Origin: Rhizobium sp.
GTDB lineage: Bacteria; Pseudomonadota; Alphaproteobacteria; Rhizobiales; Rhizobiaceae
DNA: 8,531 nt
Reading direction: 5' to 3'
Assembly: GCA_003501385.1 (NCBI GenBank)
Contig: DNPN01000074.1
Coordinates: forward strand, 40,560-49,090
A program made the position numbers and the translations under genes. Shown here in pieces: positions 1 to 7,001 of the stretch; position 1 is the first letter of the stretch; each line of letters begins with the position of its first letter. Below the pieces are notes generated by a model that was given only the letters and a program-made list of their open reading frames with translations, made no database searches and was not told where the DNA came from.

Positions 1-95
1 CAGGGAAAAGTGGAACCCGGTTTTCCCGAAAAGACAAACGAAAACAAGATAGTTTAGAGTCTGTCTGGTTCAATCTGAATCTGACAGACTCTAGC
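1..95 (+). repeat. RIME-like rhizobial intergenic palindromic repeat, cut by the window edge
   Basis: Two palindromes lie side by side. The first pairs GGGAAAA (3-9) with TTTTCCC (21-27) around an AACCCGGTT-like core. The second pairs TAGAGTCTGTC (55-65) with GACAGACTCTA (83-93), a perfect 11-bp stem whose loop holds a further TTCA/TGAA pair. An A-rich linker (about 35-54) joins them. Two palindromes with an A-rich linker match the architecture of the RIME mosaic elements described in Rhizobium/Sinorhizobium, and the sequences resemble repeats common in Agrobacterium and Rhizobium intergenic DNA. That family assignment is from memory. The left end may continue outside the window. Confidence 0.65.
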
Positions 96-440
96 GCGCA
101 AACGTTCGCAGTGGCCCCAAAAATAGTCCGAAATTCCCCATTAAACGCCAGGTATTTTAAGAGATTTGCGCGACAGTTTATGTCAGCCCGCGCAATGCTG
201 AGGCTTAACGGCCTTCAGGCCTACAAACAGCACGAAAATATGCTCAACAAATCATAAATATCGACAATCAAAACTTAAATTTATTCCGATTTTACAAGGA
301 CTTATTAATAAAAATTCACATCTATATTAACAATATATACACGGAAACAAATATAAAATTGAGGTCCAAGTGCCGCTGGAATAACCTGATCACCAGGTGG
401 CAAGGCCTATCGAAGGCAGCATTCGAGTTTTCTAGCAGGA
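96..440. other. Long AT-rich leader before the GGDEF-EAL gene
   Basis: I see no gene here on either strand. Positions 241-360 are only about 22% G+C by my count, far below the flanking genes, with many TpA steps and a 10-bp palindrome TTATTAATAA (302-311). A short GGCCT/AGGCC dyad lies near 211-222, but its 2-base loop is too tight for a terminator. AT-rich, TpA-rich promoter DNA is the kind bound by Ros/MucR zinc-finger regulators in alphaproteobacteria; applying that here is inference. I cannot place a -35/-10 pair with confidence. Confidence 0.45.
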
Positions 441-3400
441 ATGGCGGGTCCAGTGGAAAAAGCACATCTGGAAAAAATTCATTTTTCCAACAAGCAAGTC
501 TTAAAAATGCTGGCTGGCGTCCTCATCTTGCTCTTCGGAATGCTCACCTACCTGTACCATCTCAACACTGATGAAAACATAAAGCACAGCCGGATCTTTG
601 CTCAGGATCAACTGGAACGTGTTGACGCTCTGGTGTCTCTTCACATCAATCGCGCCTTGACAACACTCTCGCATGTGGCCAATGCCACCCCAGACAGCAA
701 CGCGCTGACTGTTGGTGAGGTGGATCGGGTCAACAAAAGTATTTTAAAGACCGAGCCGCAGTTTCTATCGATTGCGATTACCCGCGGCGATGAAAACGAA
801 GTGAAATGGACCCGCACCAGCGCGGATACTGTGCGGGTGCAGACAGAGGCCACAGCGACATCTGTAGCAGACATTTCAGGTATCCACGTTCTCCCTGGTG
901 GTAAGCTGCAGCTTGACATCAGCTCACCTGCGCAACCTGCCCGTCCGAGGATCACCGTTCGGGCGGTTGTCGATGCGTCGGTCCTGTTGGAACCCGCTTT
1001 GAAGCGGAACTTGGAAGTGTATGCGGACGATGCATCGCGCCCACCAACCATCGAGCTGACGGCGATTGCCCGTGCCAAGGGTGTTGATGATGTTGTCTTC
1101 GGCTCGAATCTGGCTTCGCTGAACAAGCCTGAAAACAAAACAATTGCCTTTGCCGATGGCACGTTAGAGATCCTGGCCTATCCAAAAAACGGATGGGAAA
1201 GTGGCGCGCCCGGTGCCCCGGATATTGGCGCGACGCTGGTGGCCGTGGGGCTGATCTTCACGACCCTGTTTTCGAGCATTGCCTTGCTGCTGATTGAGCG
1301 CAACGGTCATCGGCAAAACATCCAGACGGCAGAGGAAAGGCACAGGCTATTGGCCAAGCGTTTTGAGCTGGCAATGGATACATCCAACATTGGCATATGG
1401 GAGATGGAGGACGCCTCAGCCGCAATTCGTCACGATAACCGCGCAGCGCAACTGCACGGTGTGAAGGCAATTCACGCCCAAGCCCATGATTTCAGCAGCT
1501 GGCTTATCGCCGTGCATCCGAACGATCGCAGCAAAGTCGAGCAACACCTGGTGAAAAGCCGCGAGAGCGACACAGCCAGTGTGGAAGAATATCGTATCAT
1601 ACTCCAAGACGGCACCATTCGACATGTTCGTTCTGTCGGTGCCTATTCCAACCAGACAAAGCCGGGGCGCGTCACCGGAATCCTTCTGGACATCACCGCT
1701 GATATTGCCATGCAAACAGATTTGCGGGCCGCGAAAGAAAGCTCGGATATCAAAAATGCCGAACTTGAACTGGCGCTGGACGAGCTCTCCATTCGAGAGC
1801 ATCAGTTGGAAGATCTCTCGGAACGGTTCGAACTGGCGCTGGATTCCTACAACTGCGGTGTCTGGCAACACGATTTTTCAACAGGACGCACGGTCTGGGA
1901 TCACCGCATGTGCCACCTGTACAATATCCCGCCCACGTCCGGTAACATCTCAGAGGCCCTCTGGCTCAAGAATGTGCATCCCGGTGACGTCTCTGTGATA
2001 CTGGCAGCTGCCAGTGCGGCCGCAGAAGACGGAAAGCCCCTCTCGACAACCCATCGCGTCGTGCTGGACAATGGTGCTATTCGCTATGTGCGTAACATTG
2101 GCCAGCTGCGGATTGACCGCAATGGCGGCCGCAAATTAAGCGGCGTCAGCTTTGATGTCACAGCCGATGTCCTTTTGACGGAAGAACTGCGTCAGGCCAA
2201 GGCCGAGGCCGAGGCGCGCAACATTGAGCTTGAGCTAACAAAAAACCGCATTGAATACAATGCCTTGCATGACCCCCTCACGGGCCTTGCCAATCGTCGC
2301 AAGTTCGACCGGGAACTTGATATGCTGACATTGCTTGGCAAAGCCGGCAGGGCCCGCTTCACCATTCTGCATCTCGATCTTGATCGCTTCAAGGAAATCA
2401 ATGACACCTTGGGCCATGCGGCCGGTGATGCCATGCTGGTCAATGCCGCCAAAGTGTTGGAGCGTCATGTCAGAAGCCCGGATCTGGTGGCGCGCATTGG
2501 CGGCGACGAGTTTGTGGTGCTGTTGCGCGACGTGGTCGATCACAAGCTTGCGGCGGATCTGGCGGCACGGATCATCAAGGAAATAAACATTCCCTTTGAT
2601 TTCGAGGGATTCAGCTGCCGCTTTGGCGTCTCCATCGGCATTGCCGAAGCCAATGGCATCAAGACCGATGCGCGCAAAATTCTCATTGATGCCGATCTGG
2701 CCCTCTATGAGGCCAAGCGCAAGGGTCGCAACTGCTATGAGTTTTTCACCCAGAGCCTACAGGCCAATATTGTCACCTCGCGGCGTGTGGCCGATGAATT
2801 GCTGACGGCGCTTGAGCGCGATGAGATCACGGCCTGGTACCAACCGCAGTTTTGCGCCAATACCATGGAACTGGTCGGTGCCGAAGCCCTCGTGCGCTGG
2901 CAGCATCCGGAACAGGGGATTTTGCCCACCAGCCGGTTTCTAAAAGTGGCTGAAGATTTGAGTGTCATGGCGCAACTGGACAAGATCGTGCTGGATTGCG
3001 CCCTGCGCGACAGGATGCGCTGGACGGCCATGGGGATTGCCGTGCCAAAAATCTCGGTTAACGTCTCATCCAAGCGTCTGCACGATGCCAATCTGGTGGA
3101 GAGCCTGCAAGGCCTGAGCATAACGCCCGGAACTATGGCGTTTGAGCTGGTGGAATCAATCTTTCTGGATGAAAATGACGATACCGTCACATCCAACATC
3201 GAAAAAATCAAAGCACTGGGTATCGATGTGGAGATCGACGATTTTGGCACGGGTCACACCTCCATTATCAGCCTGCTGAAGATCCAACCGAAACGCCTGA
3301 AAATTGATCGTCAGCTGGTGATGCCCATCCTTAACTCCAATCGGGAGCGGGCCTTGGTCCGTTCCATCATTGAAATTGCCCGCTCGCTGGGTGTCGGAAC

Positions 3401-3551
3401 CATCGCAGAAGGCGTTGAAACCCAGGCGCATGCCGATATTCTGCGTGACATGGGCTGCGATCGTTTGCAGGGCTACGCCTTCTCCCATGCGCTTTCCTTT
3501 CAGGAGTTTGCCACCTTTGCCCTCTCGCGGGACAAGCGACAGGCATCGTGA
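441..3551 (+). CDS. Membrane-anchored sensor with tandem PAS, GGDEF and EAL domains (c-di-GMP turnover)
   Basis: This 1036-aa protein should make and/or break down cyclic di-GMP at the inner membrane. Order: short cytoplasmic N-terminus; TM1 about 21-41; extracytoplasmic region about 42-261, possibly CHASE-like; TM2 about 263-285; PAS1 about 305-425; PAS2 about 459-580; a charged helix; GGDEF about 610-770; EAL about 785-1030. The cyclase motif GGDEF is intact (687-691), and an inhibitory I-site RSPD (678-681) lies exactly five residues before it. The EAL site looks complete: EAL 815-817, N874, E905, DDFGTG 933-938, K954, E990/E993 and QG 1010-1011. Both activities are therefore possible; which one dominates cannot be read from sequence. 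The ATG at 441 is the first start in the frame, which opens after a TGA at 387, but AGGA touches it directly with no spacer. GTG at 453 would give 12 bases of spacing and is an alternative. No terminator is visible before aroC, 138 bp downstream. Confidence 0.93.
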   Translation: MAGPVEKAHLEKIHFSNKQVLKMLAGVLILLFGMLTYLYHLNTDENIKHSRIFAQDQLERVDALVSLHINRALTTLSHVANATPDSNALTVGEVDRVNKSILKTEPQFLSIAITRGDENEVKWTRTSADTVRVQTEATATSVADISGIHVLPGGKLQLDISSPAQPARPRITVRAVVDASVLLEPALKRNLEVYADDASRPPTIELTAIARAKGVDDVVFGSNLASLNKPENKTIAFADGTLEILAYPKNGWESGAPGAPDIGATLVAVGLIFTTLFSSIALLLIERNGHRQNIQTAEERHRLLAKRFELAMDTSNIGIWEMEDASAAIRHDNRAAQLHGVKAIHAQAHDFSSWLIAVHPNDRSKVEQHLVKSRESDTASVEEYRIILQDGTIRHVRSVGAYSNQTKPGRVTGILLDITADIAMQTDLRAAKESSDIKNAELELALDELSIREHQLEDLSERFELALDSYNCGVWQHDFSTGRTVWDHRMCHLYNIPPTSGNISEALWLKNVHPGDVSVILAAASAAAEDGKPLSTTHRVVLDNGAIRYVRNIGQLRIDRNGGRKLSGVSFDVTADVLLTEELRQAKAEAEARNIELELTKNRIEYNALHDPLTGLANRRKFDRELDMLTLLGKAGRARFTILHLDLDRFKEINDTLGHAAGDAMLVNAAKVLERHVRSPDLVARIGGDEFVVLLRDVVDHKLAADLAARIIKEINIPFDFEGFSCRFGVSIGIAEANGIKTDARKILIDADLALYEAKRKGRNCYEFFTQSLQANIVTSRRVADELLTALERDEITAWYQPQFCANTMELVGAEALVRWQHPEQGILPTSRFLKVAEDLSVMAQLDKIVLDCALRDRMRWTAMGIAVPKISVNVSSKRLHDANLVESLQGLSITPGTMAFELVESIFLDENDDTVTSNIEKIKALGIDVEIDDFGTGHTSIISLLKIQPKRLKIDRQLVMPILNSNRERALVRSIIEIARSLGVGTIAEGVETQAHADILRDMGCDRLQGYAFSHALSFQEFATFALSRDKRQAS

Positions 3552-3689
3552 CGGAAAAACAGAGTCTTCATCCCAGACTTGCAATTGTGAGATAAGTTGC
3601 GAAAATGATTTCGACTTGAGAAATTATGCAGTAAGAGTGACACGTCCTCAACAGCGGGAACCCCCGTCGCTTTCATCTGGTTTTAGTCT

Positions 3690-4787
3690 ATGTCGCATAA
3701 CAGTTTCGGTCATCTTTTCCGCGTCACCACCTGGGGAGAAAGCCATGGCCCTGCCTTGGGTGCCGTGGTGGATGGATGCCCGCCCGGGTTGAAATTCACC
3801 CTCGAAGACCTTCAGGTCTGGCTCGACAAGCGCAAGCCCGGCCAATCGCGGTTTGTCACGCAGCGGCGCGAAGATGATCTCGTCAAGGTTCTCTCCGGTG
3901 TGATGCCGCAGGACGATGGTAGCCTGATCACCACCGGCACACCCATCTCGCTGATGATCGAAAACACCGATCAGCGTTCCAAGGATTATGGCGAAATTGC
4001 CCGCCAATACCGGCCCGGTCACGCAGATTATACCTATGATGTGAAATACGGCATTCGTGATTACCGTGGCGGTGGCCGCTCATCGGCGCGTGAGACCGCA
4101 GCCCGTGTGGCCGCCGGTGGCATTGCCCGACTGGTTCTGCCCAATGTGACCATTCGCGGCGCATTGGTGCAGATTGGCAAGCACAAGATCAATCGCGACA
4201 ATTGGGACTGGGATCAGGTGGGGCAGAACCCGTTTTTCGCTCCCGATGCCGCGATCGTACCCGTCTGGGAAGAGTATCTCGATGGCATTCGCAAGGCTGG
4301 CTCATCGGTAGGTGCCGTGATTGAAGTGGTGGCCGAAGGCGTTCCTGCTGGTCTGGGTGCCCCCATTTACGGCAAGCTGGATCAGGATATTGCCGCCCTG
4401 CTGATGTCGATCAATGCCGTCAAGGGTGTTGAAATCGGTAATGGCTTTGAGGCCGCCGAAATCACCGGCGAGGAAAACGCCGACCAGATGCGGATGGGCA
4501 ATGACGGCAAGCCGCTGTTTTTATCCAACCATGCCGGTGGCGTGCTGGGTGGCATTTCCACAGGCGAGCCGATTGTGACCCGTTTTGCGATTAAGCCAAC
4601 CTCGTCGATTTTGACCGAGCGCCAATCCATTGATGCCAATGGCCAAAATGTGGATGTGCGCACCAAGGGCCGCCATGATCCTTGCGTCGGTATTCGCGCC
4701 GTTCCGGTTGGCGAGGCGATGATTGCCTGCACGCTGGCGGATCACTATCTGCGCGATCGTGGCCAGACGGGTCGCCAGGCTAAATGA
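3690..4787 (+). CDS. aroC: Chorismate synthase
   Basis: This 365-aa enzyme converts 5-enolpyruvylshikimate-3-phosphate to chorismate (EC 4.2.3.5), the last shared step of aromatic amino acid, folate and quinone synthesis. It acts in the cytosol and needs reduced FMN without net redox change. The family signatures are intact: WGESHG (15-20), the RPGHADYTY to YRGGGRSSARETAARVAAG block (109-143) and RHDPCVGIRAVPVGEAM (328-344). The conserved histidines H19 and H111 are present. The length is normal. The start at 3690 is fixed by the family N-terminus (SFGHLFRVTTWGESHG), although no good Shine-Dalgarno sequence precedes it. ribB follows after 61 bp on the same strand, so the two are probably co-transcribed. 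The upstream 138-bp gap shows no clear promoter or terminator. Confidence 0.97.
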   Translation: MSHNSFGHLFRVTTWGESHGPALGAVVDGCPPGLKFTLEDLQVWLDKRKPGQSRFVTQRREDDLVKVLSGVMPQDDGSLITTGTPISLMIENTDQRSKDYGEIARQYRPGHADYTYDVKYGIRDYRGGGRSSARETAARVAAGGIARLVLPNVTIRGALVQIGKHKINRDNWDWDQVGQNPFFAPDAAIVPVWEEYLDGIRKAGSSVGAVIEVVAEGVPAGLGAPIYGKLDQDIAALLMSINAVKGVEIGNGFEAAEITGEENADQMRMGNDGKPLFLSNHAGGVLGGISTGEPIVTRFAIKPTSSILTERQSIDANGQNVDVRTKGRHDPCVGIRAVPVGEAMIACTLADHYLRDRGQTGRQAK

Positions 4788-4848
4788 TGCAAATAAGCCT
4801 TGCGCCGCAATCAAGCTGGCGCACAGTATGACACAAAATGGGGTTCCC

Positions 4849-5949
4849 ATGAGCTATGAGCAAAAGCGCGTCGCCGACGCCATTCGGGCCTTCGAGGCCG
4901 GTGAAATCGTGGTGGTGATGGATGACGATAACCGCGAAAATGAAGGCGATCTGATTGTTGCCGCCGTGCATTGCACGCCGGACAAAATGGCCTTCATTGT
5001 ACGCCACACCTCTGGCATCGTCTGCGCGCCCATGCCCAAGGACGAGGCCAAGCGCCTGAACCTGTCGGCCATGGTCGCCGATAATGACAGCGCCCACACC
5101 ACGGCTTTCACCGTCAGCGTTGACTTCAAGCATGGCACATCCACCGGCATTTCAGCAGATGACCGCACCCTGACGGTGCGCAATCTGGCCAATCCTAATG
5201 TGGGTGCCGCCGATTTTGTCCGTCCGGGTCATATCTTTCCGCTGATCTCCCGCGAGGGGGGCGTGCTGATGCGCTCCGGCCACACGGAAGCCGCTGTTGA
5301 TCTGTGCCGCCTGGCCAATCTGCCACCCATTGGCGTGATTTCCGAACTGGTGAATGACGATGGCACTGTGATGCGTGGCCCGCAGGTATCGGCCTTTGCC
5401 GAACAGCACGGCTTGAAGCAGGTTTCCGTGGCCGATTTAATTAGCTATCGCCAACGCAAGGAAACCTTGATCGAGCTGGAAGCCAGTTTTCCGGTTGAAA
5501 CACCCTATGGCCCGGCCATGGCCCATGCCTATTCCCTGCCTTGGGACCCGATGCAACATCTGGCCGTGGTGTTTGGCGATATTCGCGATGGTGAGGACAT
5601 TCCAGTGCGACTGCACCTGGAAAACGTTGCAGCAGACGTGTTTGGTGCCAATGGCCAGATTGACGAGATCATGAAGCGGATCTCTGAGAAAGGCCGGGGC
5701 GTGATTGTCTATTTGCGTGAAGGCTCGGTTGGCGTCGGTGCCTCCACCACAGCACGCAAGGGCGCGCATGATCGGGAAGCCCATAAGGAAGCCCAGACCC
5801 GTGATAGCGAATGGCTGGAAATCGGCCTGGGCGCACAGATTCTCAAGGATCTTGGTGTGACATCGATCCGGTTGATTGCGTCCCGCGAACGGCATTATGT
5901 GGGTCTTGAAGGATTTGGCATCCGCATCGCAGCAACTGAGATTGTCTAA
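4849..5949 (+). CDS. ribB: 3,4-dihydroxy-2-butanone 4-phosphate synthase with degenerate GTP cyclohydrolase II domain (RibBX type)
   Basis: The N-terminal half (about 1-203 of 366 aa) makes 3,4-dihydroxy-2-butanone 4-phosphate from ribulose 5-phosphate for riboflavin. It keeps the acidic Mg-binding loop DDDNRENEGD (25-34), HGTSTGISADDRT (95-107), RPGHIFPL (125-132), RSGHTEAAVDL (142-152) and E166. The C-terminal half (about 206-364) has the GTP cyclohydrolase II fold by similarity (VRLHLENVAADVFG, then the GRGVIVYLRE strand), but the zinc-binding cysteine cluster of active RibA is gone: the stretch after VRLH has no cysteine. This matches the RibBX variant described in Proteobacteria, where a separate RibA does the cyclohydrolase step. 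The start at 4849 has GGGG at 4840-4843, five bases upstream, and begins at the family N-terminus. An in-frame ATG at 4828 and one at 4723, which would overlap aroC, are less likely. Probably an operon with aroC. Confidence 0.93.
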   Translation: MSYEQKRVADAIRAFEAGEIVVVMDDDNRENEGDLIVAAVHCTPDKMAFIVRHTSGIVCAPMPKDEAKRLNLSAMVADNDSAHTTAFTVSVDFKHGTSTGISADDRTLTVRNLANPNVGAADFVRPGHIFPLISREGGVLMRSGHTEAAVDLCRLANLPPIGVISELVNDDGTVMRGPQVSAFAEQHGLKQVSVADLISYRQRKETLIELEASFPVETPYGPAMAHAYSLPWDPMQHLAVVFGDIRDGEDIPVRLHLENVAADVFGANGQIDEIMKRISEKGRGVIVYLREGSVGVGASTTARKGAHDREAHKEAQTRDSEWLEIGLGAQILKDLGVTSIRLIASRERHYVGLEGFGIRIAATEIV

Positions 5950-5957
5950 CATGAAGC

Positions 5958-5993
5958 TCACCTGTCCGGGTGCGAGCCAACCCGGACAGGTGA
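5958..5993 (+). terminator. Hairpin terminator after ribB
   Basis: A perfect 14-bp stem pairs TCACCTGTCCGGGT (5958-5971) with ACCCGGACAGGTGA (5980-5993) around an 8-base loop. It starts eight bases after the ribB stop codon. The tail is CCACTCTTT, so the U-tract is weak; it may work as a 3' stability hairpin as well as a terminator. It probably ends the aroC-ribB transcript. Confidence 0.75.
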
Positions 5994-6093
5994 CCACTCT
6001 TTCAGGGGTGGGAAACTGTGTGTTTGCGAGAATCATGGGTGACGGAAACGCTTGGAGCTTGGTAAGGCTGGATGTCTTTTTTGGAGTCTCCCG

Positions 6094-6666
6094 ATGACGC
6101 TCAAGCTTTACCTTGCCGGTCCTGAAGTATTTCTACCCAATGCCAGAGAGGTGTTGGATGCCAAGGCGGATATGACCCGCGCCTACGGCTTTGAGCCGAT
6201 TTGCCCCGGTGACATTTTTATCGATCCTGCCCCGACCCTTCATGAATTTGGCCTGAAAATCAGTGCCGTTGACGAAGGCATGATGAATGCCGCCGATGGC
6301 GTGATTGCCAACCTGACACCCTTCCGCGGCATAGCCGCAGACCCCGGCACAGCCTTCGAGTTGGGATATATGTGCGCTCAAGGCAAGCTGGTGGCCGCTT
6401 ACACCAATATTGTTGCCAACCATTTTGACCGCACAACGGAATTCTACAATGGAGACGTCGGTGAAGCGCAGGATGGCCGCAAACGCGGCCCAGATGGCAT
6501 GTCGCTTGAGAATTTCGACATGATTGAAAATCTGATGCTGCATGGCGGTGTGGAGCGTCGTGGCGGGCACATTGCTATCTTTGCCGCCGCAGCCGATGCT
6601 TTGTATACGGATCTCACCGCATTCGAGCGGTGCCTGCAAGCTCTTCGCCAGAAAACAACAGTATAA
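6094..6666 (+). CDS. Nucleoside 2-deoxyribosyltransferase family protein
   Basis: This 190-aa cytosolic protein belongs to the nucleoside 2-deoxyribosyltransferase family (Pfam PF05014 type), whose members move or hydrolyse the deoxyribose-base bond in nucleoside salvage. Visible signatures: LYLAGPEVF (5-13) at the first strand; ADGVIANLTPFRG (67-79); DPGTAFELGY (83-92), with E89 in the position of the catalytic nucleophile and D68 and D83 near it; and an Asn in MIENLML (N146), as in members that complete a neighbour's active site. GGAG at 6083-6086, seven bases before the ATG, supports this start over an in-frame TTG at 6052. It lies behind the ribB terminator, so it probably has its own promoter in 5994-6083, which I cannot locate. 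Whether it acts on deoxynucleosides, on 5'-monophosphates or on a modified nucleotide is not decidable from sequence. Confidence 0.88.
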   Translation: MTLKLYLAGPEVFLPNAREVLDAKADMTRAYGFEPICPGDIFIDPAPTLHEFGLKISAVDEGMMNAADGVIANLTPFRGIAADPGTAFELGYMCAQGKLVAAYTNIVANHFDRTTEFYNGDVGEAQDGRKRGPDGMSLENFDMIENLMLHGGVERRGGHIAIFAAAADALYTDLTAFERCLQALRQKTTV

Positions 6667-6683
6667 TAAACATCACTTATGTT

Positions 6684-6762
6684 TAACGTGCGCAATATTT
6701 CTGTTATTGTTAGAGATTGAATATCTCAACTATAGAAAATATCGAAGCAATTGCGCACGTTA
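6684..6762. repeat. 13-bp perfect inverted repeat with a nested hairpin
   Basis: TAACGTGCGCAAT (6684-6696) is perfectly repeated in inverse as ATTGCGCACGTTA (6750-6762), 53 bases apart. Inside is a second dyad, GTT-A-GAGAT (6709-6717) with ATCTCAAC (6723-6730), around a 5-base loop. It begins 18 bases after the deoxyribosyltransferase stop codon, and a T-rich run (about 6764-6776) follows. It could be a structured 3' UTR or terminator, a paired operator, or a tiny terminal-repeat element: taking TA as target duplication leaves an 11-bp TIR unit at 6686-6760. I cannot choose between these. Confidence 0.6.
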
Positions 6763-6961
6763 CTTTATTTTTATTTAAGATAAATTTTAATTTTCATAAA
6801 TATATTTATATTGTGTTGCGCTGCGCTATGATTTTTCAGTCTTTTCTACAATATATCACCACGGCAATACAATATGCACTAGATGTAGGGTCGTTGACAG
6901 CAACACACACCACACATCGAAAAATCGGCAAAAAGCGCAAGCCTCGCGCAAGCTTCAATGG
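6763..6961. other. Very AT-rich gene-free stretch
   Basis: No gene is convincing here on either strand. Positions 6761-6820 are about 13% G+C by my count. A TTGACA hexamer at 6894-6899 looks like a -35 box, but nothing resembling a -10 box follows at 16-18 bases. The stretch probably carries the control region of the small gene at 7002. Confidence 0.4.
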
Positions 6962-6977
6962 TTAATAAATCTTTAAC
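6962..6977 (+). promoter_or_regulatory. Candidate CtrA binding site (TTAA-N7-TTAAC)
   Basis: TTAA (6962-6965), seven bases, then TTAAC (6973-6977) is an exact match to the full CtrA consensus TTAA-N7-TTAAC of alphaproteobacteria. It ends 24 bases before the ATG at 7002, where a promoter-proximal site would sit. CtrA controls cell-cycle, flagellar and pilus genes in this class. Because the surrounding DNA is AT-rich, a chance match is possible; binding is inferred. Confidence 0.5.
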
Positions 6978-7001
6978 GAAGCCAACAGAAAGAGGCCTGC
7001 G

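Noticed and set aside
359..571. 70-aa frame overlapping the start of the c-di-GMP gene
   Set aside because: It has no ribosome binding site, is low in complexity and overlaps the well-supported gene in another frame.
641..1162. 173-aa antisense reading frame inside the c-di-GMP gene
   Set aside because: It has no recognisable domain and is Ser/Arg-rich in the way expected from the reverse strand of a GC-rich gene; the sense gene is unambiguous. Other antisense frames were rejected for the same reason.
3552..3689. Fur/Irr-like operator or terminator before aroC
   Set aside because: TTGC repeats and a short CGGG/CCCG dyad are present, but no complete consensus or T-tailed stem is formed.
4788..4848. 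Possible FMN riboswitch before ribB
   Set aside because: The gap is only 61 bases and shows none of the conserved multi-stem RFN pattern; a full element needs about twice that length.
4723..4848. Longer ribB start at 4723 or 4828
   Set aside because: The extra residues (MPARWRITIC and onward) overlap the aroC end and do not resemble the family. The start at 4849 has a GGGG site at the right spacing and begins at the expected N-terminus.
6052..6093. Longer deoxyribosyltransferase start at TTG 6052
   Set aside because: The ATG at 6094 has GGAG seven bases upstream and begins right before the family's first strand LYLAGPEVF.
6684..6762. LuxR-type quorum-sensing box pair
   Set aside because: The half sites are 53 bases apart, and there is no luxI/luxR-like gene in the window; a tra/lux box is one compact dyad of about 18-20 bases.
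6894..6922. Sigma-70 promoter with TTGACA at 6894-6899
   Set aside because: The -35 hexamer is perfect, but the DNA at 16-18 bases downstream has no -10-like sequence.
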